A stretch of DNA of 64,000 bases from Kordia sp. SMS9. GTDB lineage: Bacteria; Bacteroidota; Bacteroidia; Flavobacteriales; Flavobacteriaceae. The stretch spans positions 312,001-376,000 of the forward strand of contig NZ_CP031153.1 in assembly GCF_003352465.1 (NCBI RefSeq), given 5' to 3'. The notes beneath the pieces were generated by a model, which saw only the letters and a program-made list of their open reading frames with translations, did not search any database and had not been told where the DNA came from. This document shows positions 8,678 to 17,881 of the stretch, piece by piece; position 1 is the first letter of the stretch; each line of letters opens with the position of its first letter. A program made the position numbers and the translations under genes.

Positions 8678-11101
8678 TTACCGTTTCAACGTAAAATGCC
8701 CTGTAAAGCTGCGACCGTCTTGTAGTTGTACGGAAAACCAATAATCGCTTGAAGGCATTCTGGTGCCGTTGATGGTTCCGTTCCAAGCGTCTTCGGAATT
8801 GATTAAAACTCGTAAAAATTTTCCGTAACGATCATAAATGTAAACTTTTGTATTGGCTTGAAATATGCTTGAAATTCCTTTGAGTTGCCATGTATCATTC
8901 ACTCCATCGTTGTTTGGTGTAAAGAATCGTGGATAGCCAATCACAGCAATTTCTTCTGAGACTGTTCCACAATTATTTTTGATGTCTTTTATGTATACTG
9001 TATGAAATCCAGCAGGAACATTTTGAAAGACATTTGATTCTTGATAGACACCATTCGGATTGTTTAATGCATACGTGTATTCGCCTTCTCCTGAAACTAA
9101 AACTGTAACAACATTAGTATCTGAAATATCATCAATTTGAATGTTTGCAATAGTTGCAATATCTGATGGTTGTACCAAAATAGTTTTTGTTTTGGTGCAA
9201 CCACCAATTTGTGTCACTTCCACAGTATACGTTCCGAGTTCGTTCACTTGAATTTCTGGTGTGGTTTCTCCCGTGGACCAAAGAAATGTATAATTGCTAA
9301 AATTGCCATTTATTCCGCTGTAGAGTGTAATTAATTGCGGTGAAAAGTTTAAACAGTAATACGCTATTTCTTCTGTTGCTACTTGAGGTAGATTTATAAC
9401 ATTCAGTACTACTTCTCCAATTCCATAACAAGCTCCATTTTGTTCCAAACGCGCGTAAATCGTCTGTGAATTTGGTGTGGTATTTGTAAATTGATTTCCT
9501 AACGGATTGGATAATAATAATGCATCCTCCAGCGTTTCATAATAAGCAATCGTAATATCTGTAGGCAATCCGTTGAGAAGTTGTGTTTCAGCTTGAGATA
9601 GGTCAAATTGTGTGAGTCCAAGTTCTTCATTCGTATCACATTCACTTATCATAGCATTATTGACTGCATTTGAACTTACTTCTAAGGTAACTTCCGCAGT
9701 ATTTTGGCATCCAGAAATTAAATCTATGACTCTCGCATACACAATTTGTGGATTGGAAGTATTGGTATATGCGCTTGTCGCGATTTCATCTGTGAAACCT
9801 GCATCTGTATAATATCGCACTTGCCGATTTGCCAAGACACCCGCAGCCACTTCTTGATTGTATTCAAATAGATTAAAAATAGTTTCGCCACTTGTAGAGC
9901 CGCATTGTACAATGGAGATATCTTCCGTGTCTGGCAAGCCAAAAATAGTTCCTGTAATAGGGATTCTAGCACCAGCTGTACAACCTGTAAATGCAGGAAG
10001 TATCCAAAATGTAGTGGTTTCTGTGAGGGTAACTGTATAACTTGTTCCTGTATGAATTGGGGTTATTGCGGTTTGAGATTCGTACCAAAGTACCGTGTCT
10101 GTATTGGTTTCTACAGTTAAAGTTAACTCGGCTGCTCCACAACTTCCGCTTCCGGTAAGTGTTGATTTTGGCGTTTCAATGCGCGTACTTGCCGATAAAT
10201 TGACATCTGGATCTCCAGGCATTCCGCCAAATTCAACAATATAGCCTTGCGGATGATATGGACTCGTTATATCGGTTGAACCTGTATTTGGCAAATCGTT
10301 CCAGGAACCTAATATTCCAATACTTGGATCGGTAATGTGTGCATAGTGTTCGCCTCCAAAATTATTGGGTTCACCTGTATTCCAAAAAGTATATAATCCA
10401 TTTTGAGGAAATCCGCCCACTTCTCCAATCCAAAAAACAGTGCCTGCTTCAGGTCCTGTTACCCATTGCCAAGTTCCTTCTTGATCAATATCTGTGGCGC
10501 CAATCCAGCCAGTTCCTAAACTCTGCGATCCTGCTAAATCTGCTTCTTCTTCCGTGGTTAAGGTTGCCAAATATCCTTGCAGTCCAAAGTAGGTTTGTGT
10601 TGCCGCAATATTGCGTGCTTGCGTCCATGTAACTCCTGTGTTTTGCACATAAAAGTAATAGTGTCCTGTGGAAGGCAAATAGTTTGCATCGCCTAAGTTA
10701 ATTGAGAAAAATTTATCTTCTGTGAAGTTGACTTGTGTGGTTTCAAATACAACCGCTTCAATTGCAGCTTCATATTCGGCAAAAGTTGCAGGTCCAACGA
10801 GTGCTAAACGTCCCAATGCAGGCGTCCAAAAAGCAGTGATATTTGGATGTATTCCTGTTAAACTCAGTTGATCTTCTCCCTCGCTATATCCTTCAGCAAT
10901 TTGAATATACACGACTGGCAAGCTTGTATCTGCAGGATCAGGATCGGTGATGGATACGTTGAATGCAATTGGCATTGGTGCGTCTCCACAATATTTTTGA
11001 TCGCCATCTGCTGTAATGGTTGGTGGCGTTTGCGCATACAGTATTGCTGTTGTTGTAAACAACAATAAACAAAGGATATTTTTTGAAAAAGCACGCATCA
11101 T
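8678..11101 (-). CDS. Secreted C-type lectin-like protein with T9SS type B sorting domain
   Basis: This 807-aa protein has a signal peptide (about residues 1-23). An early beta-rich domain is followed by a C-type lectin-like domain at about 145-290: WTQARNIAATQTYFGLQGYLATL, split by normal spacing, then GWIGATD, WNTGEPNN and SWNDLP. Several Ig-like or gliding-associated repeats with paired Cys follow. The last 85 residues are the T9SS type B domain (RFFTPNNDGVNDTW, YDRYGKFL, WFSVQLQDGRSFTGHFTLKR). It is therefore exported across the outer membrane by the type IX system and probably displayed on the surface or released; lectin-like binding to sugars or proteins is an inference. Confidence 0.9.
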   Translation of the reverse strand: MMRAFSKNILCLLLFTTTAILYAQTPPTITADGDQKYCGDAPMPIAFNVSITDPDPADTSLPVVYIQIAEGYSEGEDQLSLTGIHPNITAFWTPALGRLALVGPATFAEYEAAIEAVVFETTQVNFTEDKFFSINLGDANYLPSTGHYYFYVQNTGVTWTQARNIAATQTYFGLQGYLATLTTEEEADLAGSQSLGTGWIGATDIDQEGTWQWVTGPEAGTVFWIGEVGGFPQNGLYTFWNTGEPNNFGGEHYAHITDPSIGILGSWNDLPNTGSTDITSPYHPQGYIVEFGGMPGDPDVNLSASTRIETPKSTLTGSGSCGAAELTLTVETNTDTVLWYESQTAITPIHTGTSYTVTLTETTTFWILPAFTGCTAGARIPITGTIFGLPDTEDISIVQCGSTSGETIFNLFEYNQEVAAGVLANRQVRYYTDAGFTDEIATSAYTNTSNPQIVYARVIDLISGCQNTAEVTLEVSSNAVNNAMISECDTNEELGLTQFDLSQAETQLLNGLPTDITIAYYETLEDALLLSNPLGNQFTNTTPNSQTIYARLEQNGACYGIGEVVLNVINLPQVATEEIAYYCLNFSPQLITLYSGINGNFSNYTFLWSTGETTPEIQVNELGTYTVEVTQIGGCTKTKTILVQPSDIATIANIQIDDISDTNVVTVLVSGEGEYTYALNNPNGVYQESNVFQNVPAGFHTVYIKDIKNNCGTVSEEIAVIGYPRFFTPNNDGVNDTWQLKGISSIFQANTKVYIYDRYGKFLRVLINSEDAWNGTINGTRMPSSDYWFSVQLQDGRSFTGHFTLKR

Positions 11102-11169
11102 ACCAAAATATATATTCTTTTAAAAATACGTATTTTTTTAGTGAATTTTATCTCGATATGACATATTTA

Positions 11170-11191
11170 ACAACTACAACGTTGTAGTTGT
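11170..11191. promoter_or_regulatory. 22-bp perfect palindrome in an intergenic gap
   Basis: ACAACTACAAC is followed directly by GTTGTAGTTGT, a perfect palindrome with no loop. It lies between the start of the lectin-like gene and the stop of the alpha/beta hydrolase gene, both leftward. It may be an operator for the lectin-like gene, about 70 nt upstream of its start, or a terminator for the hydrolase gene, although no T run abuts it. Confidence 0.5.
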
Positions 11192-11205
11192 AACACTAAC
11201 ATTTT

Positions 11206-12096
11206 TTATAATTGTTTTTGAATGAAATCCAACCACTTTTTTTGGTATTCGCTTCCACCTTTTTCTCCTACGTTGAAGTGTCCTGCACCTTGAACCAAGA
11301 CAAATTTCTTTTCCGCAGAAGCAGTATTTTTGAAGAGTTTTTCTCCATACGTATAGTGAATATTTTCATCTTGATCGCCGTGCGCAAATAATATTGGTTG
11401 TTGGATGTTTTGCACAGAACGAATCGGTTTTACAGCATCTGGATTGAAATTCGCAAGGTTTCCAGCTTCTTGCAACGCTGCGTCCGAGATGAAGCGCAAT
11501 CCGAAGCCGCCTAACATCTTTTTTTTGTAATCGTATACAATTTGATCTAATTCTGCGAACGTGCTTTCTATGATGCCAAATTCGATACGTTTGTCAAATT
11601 CTAAGGCTTGAATGGCAATGGCACCACCGAGCGAGTTTCCCCAAATTCCAACTTTTAGTAAAGGATTTCGCTTTTTGATTTCATCTACAATGGCTGCTAT
11701 ATCTTTTTTTTCATGGAAACCATAGCTGCAATATTTTCCGCCACTTTCGCCATGCGCTCTTCCGTCAAAAACGACCGAAGCAATTCCGTGATTTGCTAAG
11801 TTTCCCGCAAGGTTTAAAAAGTGTTCTTTACAACCGCCAATGCCGTGAATAAGAATCATGATTCCATTGGTATTTTCCGTTTCAGACTGAATCCAATAGC
11901 CTTTTAAGGAAATGCTATCTTTTGTTGTAATGGTTAATTTTTCACTTTGTAAACCAAGTAGTTTTGGTGTAATGGCTAGATTTATTTTTTGTGGTTGAAT
12001 GATGGCGTACGGCGCTACATGAATGGTAAGAATGTAGCCTGCAATTCCGATGAGAATTAGCAATATAATGCTGATTTTGAGTAGTTTTTTCTTCAT
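11206..12096 (-). CDS. Alpha/beta hydrolase, membrane-anchored
   Basis: The 296-aa protein has an N-terminal hydrophobic helix (about residues 5-25), probably a membrane anchor with the enzyme on the outside. The fold is a serine hydrolase: the oxyanion-side motif HGIGG at about 85, the nucleophile elbow GNSLGG near 153, an acid in HGDQDENIHY and the catalytic His in GAGHFNVG near the C-terminus. This matches the YqkD/BEM46-like branch of alpha/beta hydrolases. Substrate unknown; esterase or lipase-like activity is likely. It is a single gene with a palindrome downstream. Confidence 0.88.
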   Translation of the reverse strand: MKKKLLKISIILLILIGIAGYILTIHVAPYAIIQPQKINLAITPKLLGLQSEKLTITTKDSISLKGYWIQSETENTNGIMILIHGIGGCKEHFLNLAGNLANHGIASVVFDGRAHGESGGKYCSYGFHEKKDIAAIVDEIKKRNPLLKVGIWGNSLGGAIAIQALEFDKRIEFGIIESTFAELDQIVYDYKKKMLGGFGLRFISDAALQEAGNLANFNPDAVKPIRSVQNIQQPILFAHGDQDENIHYTYGEKLFKNTASAEKKFVLVQGAGHFNVGEKGGSEYQKKWLDFIQKQL

Positions 12097-12139
12097 CCTT
12101 ATTGCGCGCGCTTACACGATGATTTGTTGAATTTTGTAA

Positions 12140-12682
12140 TTACTTTTGATTCGCTGCGTTGTACTTATCTATCAATGAAAATGTTAGGTATTTGTAAAAA
12201 TCATGATTGAAATCTTCTGCAGTAAAGATTTCTAGCATTTTACCTGTGATTTCGGTAATTTTTGGATTGTTCCCAGAAGTGGACATCGCAACAATTTTGC
12301 TAAGTTTTGAGTCTTTAAAATTTTCGCTCGTCATCATGGTCTTCATACACGCGGAATATTTTTTAGCGTTTTTACTTTCCAAAAGTGACTTGATCACATA
12401 ATCACTGATTCCGAAGCTGGCAACTCTGCCGTCAATTGCTGTGCGGATGTTTTTGTATAATACTAGGTAACTTTCACCTCTAGTACCTGACAATACTTCC
12501 GCAGCTAATAAGCTTTGTTCTGCTTTTTTGATGAGTGATTTTAATTCGTCGCCATTGTCGTCAAATAAACTGTACATACAGTTCATATACGCAGTTTCTT
12601 GTTCAAATTTGTTTTGTGCGACTGCTTGAAATGATATGAATACCACAAAAGCACAGAGTATTGATTTCGTTATTTTATTCAT
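12140..12682 (-). CDS. Secreted hypothetical protein, paralogue of the upstream gene product
   Basis: The 180-aa protein has a signal peptide (about residues 1-22, ending AVAQ). The rest is helical and aligns by eye with the N-terminal half of the protein encoded just upstream: both have a Q/KxETxxMxCxY start, KAEQxLL, a GESYxxLYxNI block, an S-K-L-S-K-x-x-AM stretch and a closing ADFxHDxYKxxTFxxI block. The two genes overlap by 8 bp, so they are coupled and arose by duplication. No family recognised. Confidence 0.7.
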   Translation of the reverse strand: MNKITKSILCAFVVFISFQAVAQNKFEQETAYMNCMYSLFDDNGDELKSLIKKAEQSLLAAEVLSGTRGESYLVLYKNIRTAIDGRVASFGISDYVIKSLLESKNAKKYSACMKTMMTSENFKDSKLSKIVAMSTSGNNPKITEITGKMLEIFTAEDFNHDFYKYLTFSLIDKYNAANQK

Positions 12683-13607
12683 GTGTAACTATGTCTTTTA
12701 CGTTTAACGGATACATGTTTATAAATTCTTCTTGTTGTTTTTCTGATAATTCGTTGAATGGACGTTTATATTTTTTCTTTGCCATGTGATTTCGTACCAT
12801 ATTGGCTCCTGCTGTTATTTGATTGTGAACCTCTGTGAAGAGCGTATCATTCACCAAGTGTTCTGTTTGGACTAAAAATATACTTTTTGATGTATTATTT
12901 TTTAGATGATTGACAACTTTCATTCGCAATTCATTGAATGCTATTTTTTCGTCATTCACAACTACATAGTCTTTTGAAAGTACTACTATTTTTAAGGCAT
13001 ATTTTTGCTCTTCTTCCGATAACGGATTTTCAGTTTTGTGCGCTGAGGATTCAAGACTGTCATCATGATGTGGTATGTTCATGGATTCAATCATGGTAAA
13101 TGTGGTCATTTTGTAATAATCATGTGTAAAATCTGCGGGATCTAAAATTTCCAATAGCTTTTCAGTGGGATTTTGCTGTTCGCCTTCTTCTTGCTCTAAT
13201 GCTATCATTATTGCCATCATTTTTGAAAGCTTTGACGTTTTGTAAATGTCCGATGCAAATACAGCTTTCATACAATTTTCACTCTGCAAAACCTTGATTT
13301 TATTAGATACTTTCATCATATATTGGACAACACCCAAGTCTTGAAGATCGGTATTGAACATGTTTTTTATATTCTGATAGAGCGCCACATAACTTTCGCC
13401 ACTTCCGTCTTTTAGATAGTTTAAATCAATGAGTTTTTGCTCAGCTTTGTTAAGAATATTTTTAAATTCTTCACCTTGATCTGGCAGTGCTTGATAAAAG
13501 CATTGCATGAAGTCTGTTTCCGTTTTTAGCTGTTCTTTTTGACCAAAAACTGTTATCGAACTTGACCAAACGATAAGGCAACTAAGTAATTTTAAGATGT
13601 TTTTCAT
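12675..13607 (-). CDS. Secreted hypothetical protein with ExbD-like C-terminal region
   Basis: The start at 13607 gives a signal peptide beginning MKNILKLLSCLIVWSS, which is better than the upstream in-frame ATG. The protein is about 310 aa. Residues 20-185 match the small paralogue encoded next. The remaining 120 residues look different: a beta strand YALKIVVLSKDYVVVND, helices with KNNTSKSIFL, and an ending FNELSEKQQEEFINMYPLNV. By eye that resembles the periplasmic part of Bacteroidota ExbD proteins, minus their membrane helix. An ExbD-like end on a secreted protein would be unusual and should be tested by profile search. Confidence 0.6.
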   Translation of the reverse strand: MKNILKLLSCLIVWSSSITVFGQKEQLKTETDFMQCFYQALPDQGEEFKNILNKAEQKLIDLNYLKDGSGESYVALYQNIKNMFNTDLQDLGVVQYMMKVSNKIKVLQSENCMKAVFASDIYKTSKLSKMMAIMIALEQEEGEQQNPTEKLLEILDPADFTHDYYKMTTFTMIESMNIPHHDDSLESSAHKTENPLSEEEQKYALKIVVLSKDYVVVNDEKIAFNELRMKVVNHLKNNTSKSIFLVQTEHLVNDTLFTEVHNQITAGANMVRNHMAKKKYKRPFNELSEKQQEEFINMYPLNVKDIVTHE

Positions 13608-13684
13608 ACACAATTTTTCTGTTTGACGGTGTTTTACAAGCATTCGTTACAATAGTATGCTCAAAATACAAAATTACGCGTATA

Positions 13685-13718
13685 AAAAAAGCTTCTACAA
13701 ATTTTGAGAAGCTTTTTT
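13685..13718 (-). terminator. Intrinsic terminator of the outer-membrane protein gene
   Basis: AAAAAAGCTTCT (13685-13696) pairs perfectly with AGAAGCTTTTTT (13707-13718). It lies 18 nt beyond the stop of the leftward gene ending at 13736, with a U tract in that direction. Confidence 0.85.
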
Positions 13719-13735
13719 GTATGTTTTTGTGCAGA

Positions 13736-16504
13736 TTAAAATACTTCAAAGTTATTTTTCTTTCCACCTACTTTACTGAGTTTGTATGTAAATCCTAGCA
13801 TGAAATAGCGTTGTAGCACGGTACTTTGTGAATCTTGAATGAAATCGGCAGTTACGGTTCTTCGTGTGTTTATGTTTTGATCCAAAATGTCATACGCTGT
13901 CAACTTGATCGTGCCTTTATCGTTTAATATTTTGAGTCCTAAACTCATGTTCCAAAATAAGGAACTTCGCTCAAATCCTGGGGCTACATTGGTTTGATAG
14001 GTATAGCGTAAATCGTTCCCAAAGACTACTTTTTTAGGCCAAAACGTGGTAGTTTTTAATCCTACTGTATGCGCTTGAAACGTTTCGTTTTCTAAGTTAT
14101 CCAAGCTGTAACGTGTCGTGTTAAATCTTACGCTGTATTGCGGCTCTATTTCTAGTAGCTCTTTGTAGTTGTAATTTAATCGTATGTTCGGTGTAAATCC
14201 ACTTCGCGTTGTAGAGAACTTGACGCCGTTGCTAAAATTGAAATTTTTATTATAGTTTCCGTACATTCCAATGCTATAACGCAGCGATGTACTGTCTTTT
14301 TTTACCGTTTTACTGAATGATCCGCCACCATTGGTTCTCACAATTCCGTCTACGTTTGTATACGTTGTTGTTCGAATTCTATTTTCATCCGTAACCGATA
14401 CTGGAACTACTTGATCGTTGGTAAAACCTGCCGAAAGATAAAAGAAGAAACCTGATCGCGTTTTAAAATCGTAGTTGTTAAAGTTTGCATACATGTTGTG
14501 ACTAAATTCTCGGTTCAAGTTTGGATTCCCCACCGTAATGTTTAGCGGATTACTCACATTTGCCACAGGTTGTAATTGCTGCGCACTTGGCGCTTGCGTT
14601 CGCGTGTTGTAGTTAAAGTAAATACTCATTCCCTGCTTGATGCGATAGTTCATATAACTATTGATGTTGATATCTGAAAATGTAGAACGAAACGATGTAT
14701 TTTGAATGAATTCTTCGTTTTCTAGTTCTGAAAAGAACAATCCTGTGTTGAAACTTAGGTATAGTTTTTCGGTTTCATAATTGATGCCGATTCTTGGCAA
14801 ATGCGTTTGGAAGTTTACTTCTAAGTCAGAGCTTAAACTTTCGTTGAAATCGTCATATTCGTTGGTCGTATTGTCAAAATCAAAGACGCGTCTATCATTG
14901 CGTTCGCGTCTGTTGGAATAGCGATATTCAATATCTAAAAACAGCTTTTCTTTGAGTGGAATTCGATATTCAATATCTGCGGAAATGTTGTTTTGTTTGG
15001 ATTCGGTATCCGTCAATTGGTCTCTGGTTTCCACGAAAGGTGTGGTGCCAAATATTTCGTTGGTTGTGTTTAGGAAATTTTCAGAAGTATTGTTGATAAA
15101 GTTTCCATTGGTTCCTACACGTAAAAATGCACCTTTGCTTCCAAATTTCTTAATGATGTCAATATCGCCCCTAAAGTTTCTACGTTCCGATTCCGTCAAA
15201 TCTTGTGAAACTCCTGTGTTTATTAAGTTGCCATCTTCATCAAGTGATTCTTCCGTTCGTGAAGAAAAGTTTTCTCCTTCTGTAAATTGATAGTTTGGTC
15301 GCACAATAATCTTAAAGGTAGAATCAATTTCAAATTGCAATTCTGCATTGGCTCTGTGATTGTCATTTCTATTTAAAAATGTACTTGACGAATTGGTGAA
15401 GAAACGTCCGTCTGGCAGAATGTTTTCACGGTTAACTCTACTTTCATTTTCCGAATCGGCTCGCGAATAGAAATAATCAGCTACGACTTCCGTTTTGTCT
15501 TTGTATTCGTCTACAAAACTCATTCCGCCGTTGGTTGTGGTGGTAATTCCTTCTCCGCCGCCAAAACTTTGACCGTTTATGGAAAATTGACCATTACTAT
15601 TTCTAGAAATACTGTTCGCAGTGCTTCCCATCATATCATAGATTTCGTCAAAACTAAATCCAGAACTGTTGATATTGTTTTTACTGGCAAGCACACTGAC
15701 GCGTTGTTTGTCGTTAAAATAGTTACCAATTCCACTAATGGCGTACCGTTCGTCCGTTCCGCCACTCACGGTGGCTCGCCCAAAGAATCCTTTGTTTTGA
15801 TCTTCTTTGAGTTCTATATTGATGGTTTGTTCTTCTCCAGTTCCTTTTTTTCCTGTAAATTCTTCCGCTTCACTTTTAGTAGTTGTTACTTGAATTTTAT
15901 CAACAATTTCTTTCGTTAAGTTTTTCGTAGCGATGTTAGGATCGTCTCCGAAAAATGGTTTTCCATTGACTAAGATTTTGTTGACTTCTTTTCCATTGAC
16001 TCTTATTTTTCCGTCACTATCCACCTCAACGCCTGGCAATTGTTTGATGAGATCTTCCACCGTAGCATCTGGTCGTGTTTTGAAGGAATCTGCATTAAAT
16101 TCTAAGGTATCTTTTTTGACTGTAATCGGCGCTCTCACCGCGACTAATTGCACTGCATCTAATTCGTCTGAAGCTAATTCCATTCCGATTTGCGGCAACA
16201 TGATCACGGATTTGTCTAAGGTAATTTTTTGTTGATACAGTTTAAATCCTGTATAGGTGATAAAGAGATTGGCTTCTTTTTGTTTCGTGCGTCCTGCCAA
16301 TTCAAATTTTCCATTTCTGTCACTAATGGTGTACGTAATTAATGTAGAATCTTTGAGTGTTTGTAAATAGACGGTTGCAGATTCTAAAGGAGTTTTATCA
16401 GTCTTATCTACAACGCTTCCTTTGATTTCAAATTCTTGTGCAAATAGATTTGTTGATAGTAAACTGCACAGCACTATCAACGCGGTAATAAATGGTTTAT
16501 TCAT
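13736..16504 (-). CDS. Outer-membrane beta-barrel protein with carboxypeptidase-like domain (TonB-receptor-like)
   Basis: I chose the start at 16504 because it puts a signal peptide (MNKPFITALIVLCSLLSTN) at the N-terminus of a 922-aa product. Residues 25-110 form a carboxypeptidase regulatory-like domain (EIKGSVVDKTDKTPLESATV). A plug-like domain follows with DLIKQLPGVEVDSDGKIRVNG and ILVNGKPFFGDDP. The rest is a large barrel of alternating strands with many Asn, Arg and Tyr. This is the family annotated as outer membrane beta-barrel protein, related to TonB-dependent receptors but without a clear TonB box. Substrate unknown; there is no SusD-like partner beside it. Confidence 0.88.
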   Translation of the reverse strand: MNKPFITALIVLCSLLSTNLFAQEFEIKGSVVDKTDKTPLESATVYLQTLKDSTLITYTISDRNGKFELAGRTKQKEANLFITYTGFKLYQQKITLDKSVIMLPQIGMELASDELDAVQLVAVRAPITVKKDTLEFNADSFKTRPDATVEDLIKQLPGVEVDSDGKIRVNGKEVNKILVNGKPFFGDDPNIATKNLTKEIVDKIQVTTTKSEAEEFTGKKGTGEEQTINIELKEDQNKGFFGRATVSGGTDERYAISGIGNYFNDKQRVSVLASKNNINSSGFSFDEIYDMMGSTANSISRNSNGQFSINGQSFGGGEGITTTTNGGMSFVDEYKDKTEVVADYFYSRADSENESRVNRENILPDGRFFTNSSSTFLNRNDNHRANAELQFEIDSTFKIIVRPNYQFTEGENFSSRTEESLDEDGNLINTGVSQDLTESERRNFRGDIDIIKKFGSKGAFLRVGTNGNFINNTSENFLNTTNEIFGTTPFVETRDQLTDTESKQNNISADIEYRIPLKEKLFLDIEYRYSNRRERNDRRVFDFDNTTNEYDDFNESLSSDLEVNFQTHLPRIGINYETEKLYLSFNTGLFFSELENEEFIQNTSFRSTFSDININSYMNYRIKQGMSIYFNYNTRTQAPSAQQLQPVANVSNPLNITVGNPNLNREFSHNMYANFNNYDFKTRSGFFFYLSAGFTNDQVVPVSVTDENRIRTTTYTNVDGIVRTNGGGSFSKTVKKDSTSLRYSIGMYGNYNKNFNFSNGVKFSTTRSGFTPNIRLNYNYKELLEIEPQYSVRFNTTRYSLDNLENETFQAHTVGLKTTTFWPKKVVFGNDLRYTYQTNVAPGFERSSLFWNMSLGLKILNDKGTIKLTAYDILDQNINTRRTVTADFIQDSQSTVLQRYFMLGFTYKLSKVGGKKNNFEVF

Positions 16505-16630
16505 GGTTTGTTTTGATTGATGATCGGTTTTAATAACAAACAAACAGAAAAATTCTTCATTTATTATTAAAATAATCTTAAAACAGAGGAGAGATTTCTT
16601 AAAATTAAAAGCGTTTACAAACTTATAAAA

Positions 16631-17143
16631 TTACTTCACGATTTCAAACTCATTTAAAACGTGCCACTTACCGCCATTTTTTTGTGCAATGAGACTGATT
16701 TTGGTAAATGTGAGTAATCTTGGCAATTGCCTATTTTGTATTGCTGCAAATGTGGCATCTGTACAGGTAGCATTTCGCGGATGCATCAACGTAATGTGTG
16801 GAATTTGCGCTTTTTTTAGTTCCGATTGCCCTAAAACAGCTTTTCGCAATGCTATAAATTCAGAATAGTTTTCTGAACAGGGCATGAATACACCTTTTCC
16901 ATTGGCAAATCGTTGTACTTTTTCAAATTCTATTCGAAGTGGTTTTTCTATGAAAACAGTTTGCAAACGCTTGATTGTTGTTGCAATTGGTTCAATTTCG
17001 TCTTCGCGGCAAAGCGTTACATGTGCAGGAATTAATCCGTATTGTTTCGGGTTGAATTCTGCACGAATGTTTTCTATTGGTATCGCTTCAAACGTATTGA
17101 CGAATAGTGTGAGTTGTTTTCGGAATGAAGTTTTGTGAGCCAT
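16631..17143 (-). CDS. 2'-5' RNA ligase family protein (2H phosphoesterase)
   Basis: The 170-aa protein has the two histidine motifs that define 2H phosphoesterases: PAHVTLC near residue 40 and IPHITLMHP near 117. These enzymes act on 2'-5' or cyclic phosphodiester bonds in RNA or nucleotides; the physiological substrate of bacterial members is mostly unclear. No signal peptide, so cytoplasmic. It is leftward, 17 nt after the GldM-N-like gene, and may share its transcript. Confidence 0.85.
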   Translation of the reverse strand: MAHKTSFRKQLTLFVNTFEAIPIENIRAEFNPKQYGLIPAHVTLCREDEIEPIATTIKRLQTVFIEKPLRIEFEKVQRFANGKGVFMPCSENYSEFIALRKAVLGQSELKKAQIPHITLMHPRNATCTDATFAAIQNRQLPRLLTFTKISLIAQKNGGKWHVLNEFEIVK

Positions 17144-17160
17144 TTTTTTATGTTTAAAAA

Positions 17161-17880
17161 TTACTCATTTCTTAACACAGCCATTAGTACCTCTTTTTGT
17201 TTTGTTTTTATAGCGTCTTCAAGTAGTTTTAATTTTGCATACGAAGCAATCGCAGGAAAATCTTTAAAATTATAATCCAGCCAGTTTTGCCCGCCTGTAT
17301 AGGCTTCCCGAACTTCCGCTTGTACGTTTTGAAGTTGTGAATACTTTTGTTTTAGCATACGAATGGCATTTTCAAAAGCATCTAATTTTGCTAAGAATTG
17401 TGTTGCTGTTTCTGTATAGTTATTTTTTTGTGTAAAGAAAACCGCGTTGTTTTCCTGTATTTCAGGAGATTCTCCGATATCATGTTTGTCAAGTCCGCCA
17501 GGAAATAGTGTTTGTTGTATGTCTTGTATTTGTGTGATGAGTTTTTCAGAAAGTTCACTGAATTTCTTTAGTTCCGTAAATTCTTTTGATTGTATGACTG
17601 ATTTGAGCGAGTCTAAACGTTGTTTCACATTGTAATCTTCGTTTAGATTGATCGTTCTCATAGTACCAAAAGCATCTAATTTTGAATCCTCCTTTGGTTT
17701 TGTAGCTTCTTGAGAATTTTCACGTTCAAGCGTTTCGATTGCTTCTTTTGGTGTGGAAGTTTTCGTGATCGGACTTTTTTCTAAAACCGTGTTGTTTCTT
17801 CCATCTACTACCAAAAACATTATTCCAATCAATAATAGACTTACTACTAAAAACGCAATGAGAATTCCTTTGGGTGACAT
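17161..17880 (-). CDS. GldM N-terminal-domain-like membrane protein
   Basis: With the start at 17880 the product is 239 aa: a short cytoplasmic start (MSPKG), one membrane helix (about residues 5-25), a charged linker and a periplasmic helical domain. The domain resembles the first periplasmic domain of the gliding/T9SS motor protein GldM, especially the end NWLDYNFKDFPAIASYAKL followed by a KTKQKEVLMAVL helix. GldM itself is about 500 aa with further beta domains; those are absent here. So this is either a truncated paralogue or a distinct small family. It starts next to the der stop codon, hence probable co-expression with der. Confidence 0.55.
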   Translation of the reverse strand: MSPKGILIAFLVVSLLLIGIMFLVVDGRNNTVLEKSPITKTSTPKEAIETLERENSQEATKPKEDSKLDAFGTMRTINLNEDYNVKQRLDSLKSVIQSKEFTELKKFSELSEKLITQIQDIQQTLFPGGLDKHDIGESPEIQENNAVFFTQKNNYTETATQFLAKLDAFENAIRMLKQKYSQLQNVQAEVREAYTGGQNWLDYNFKDFPAIASYAKLKLLEDAIKTKQKEVLMAVLRNE

Positions 17881-17881
17881 G

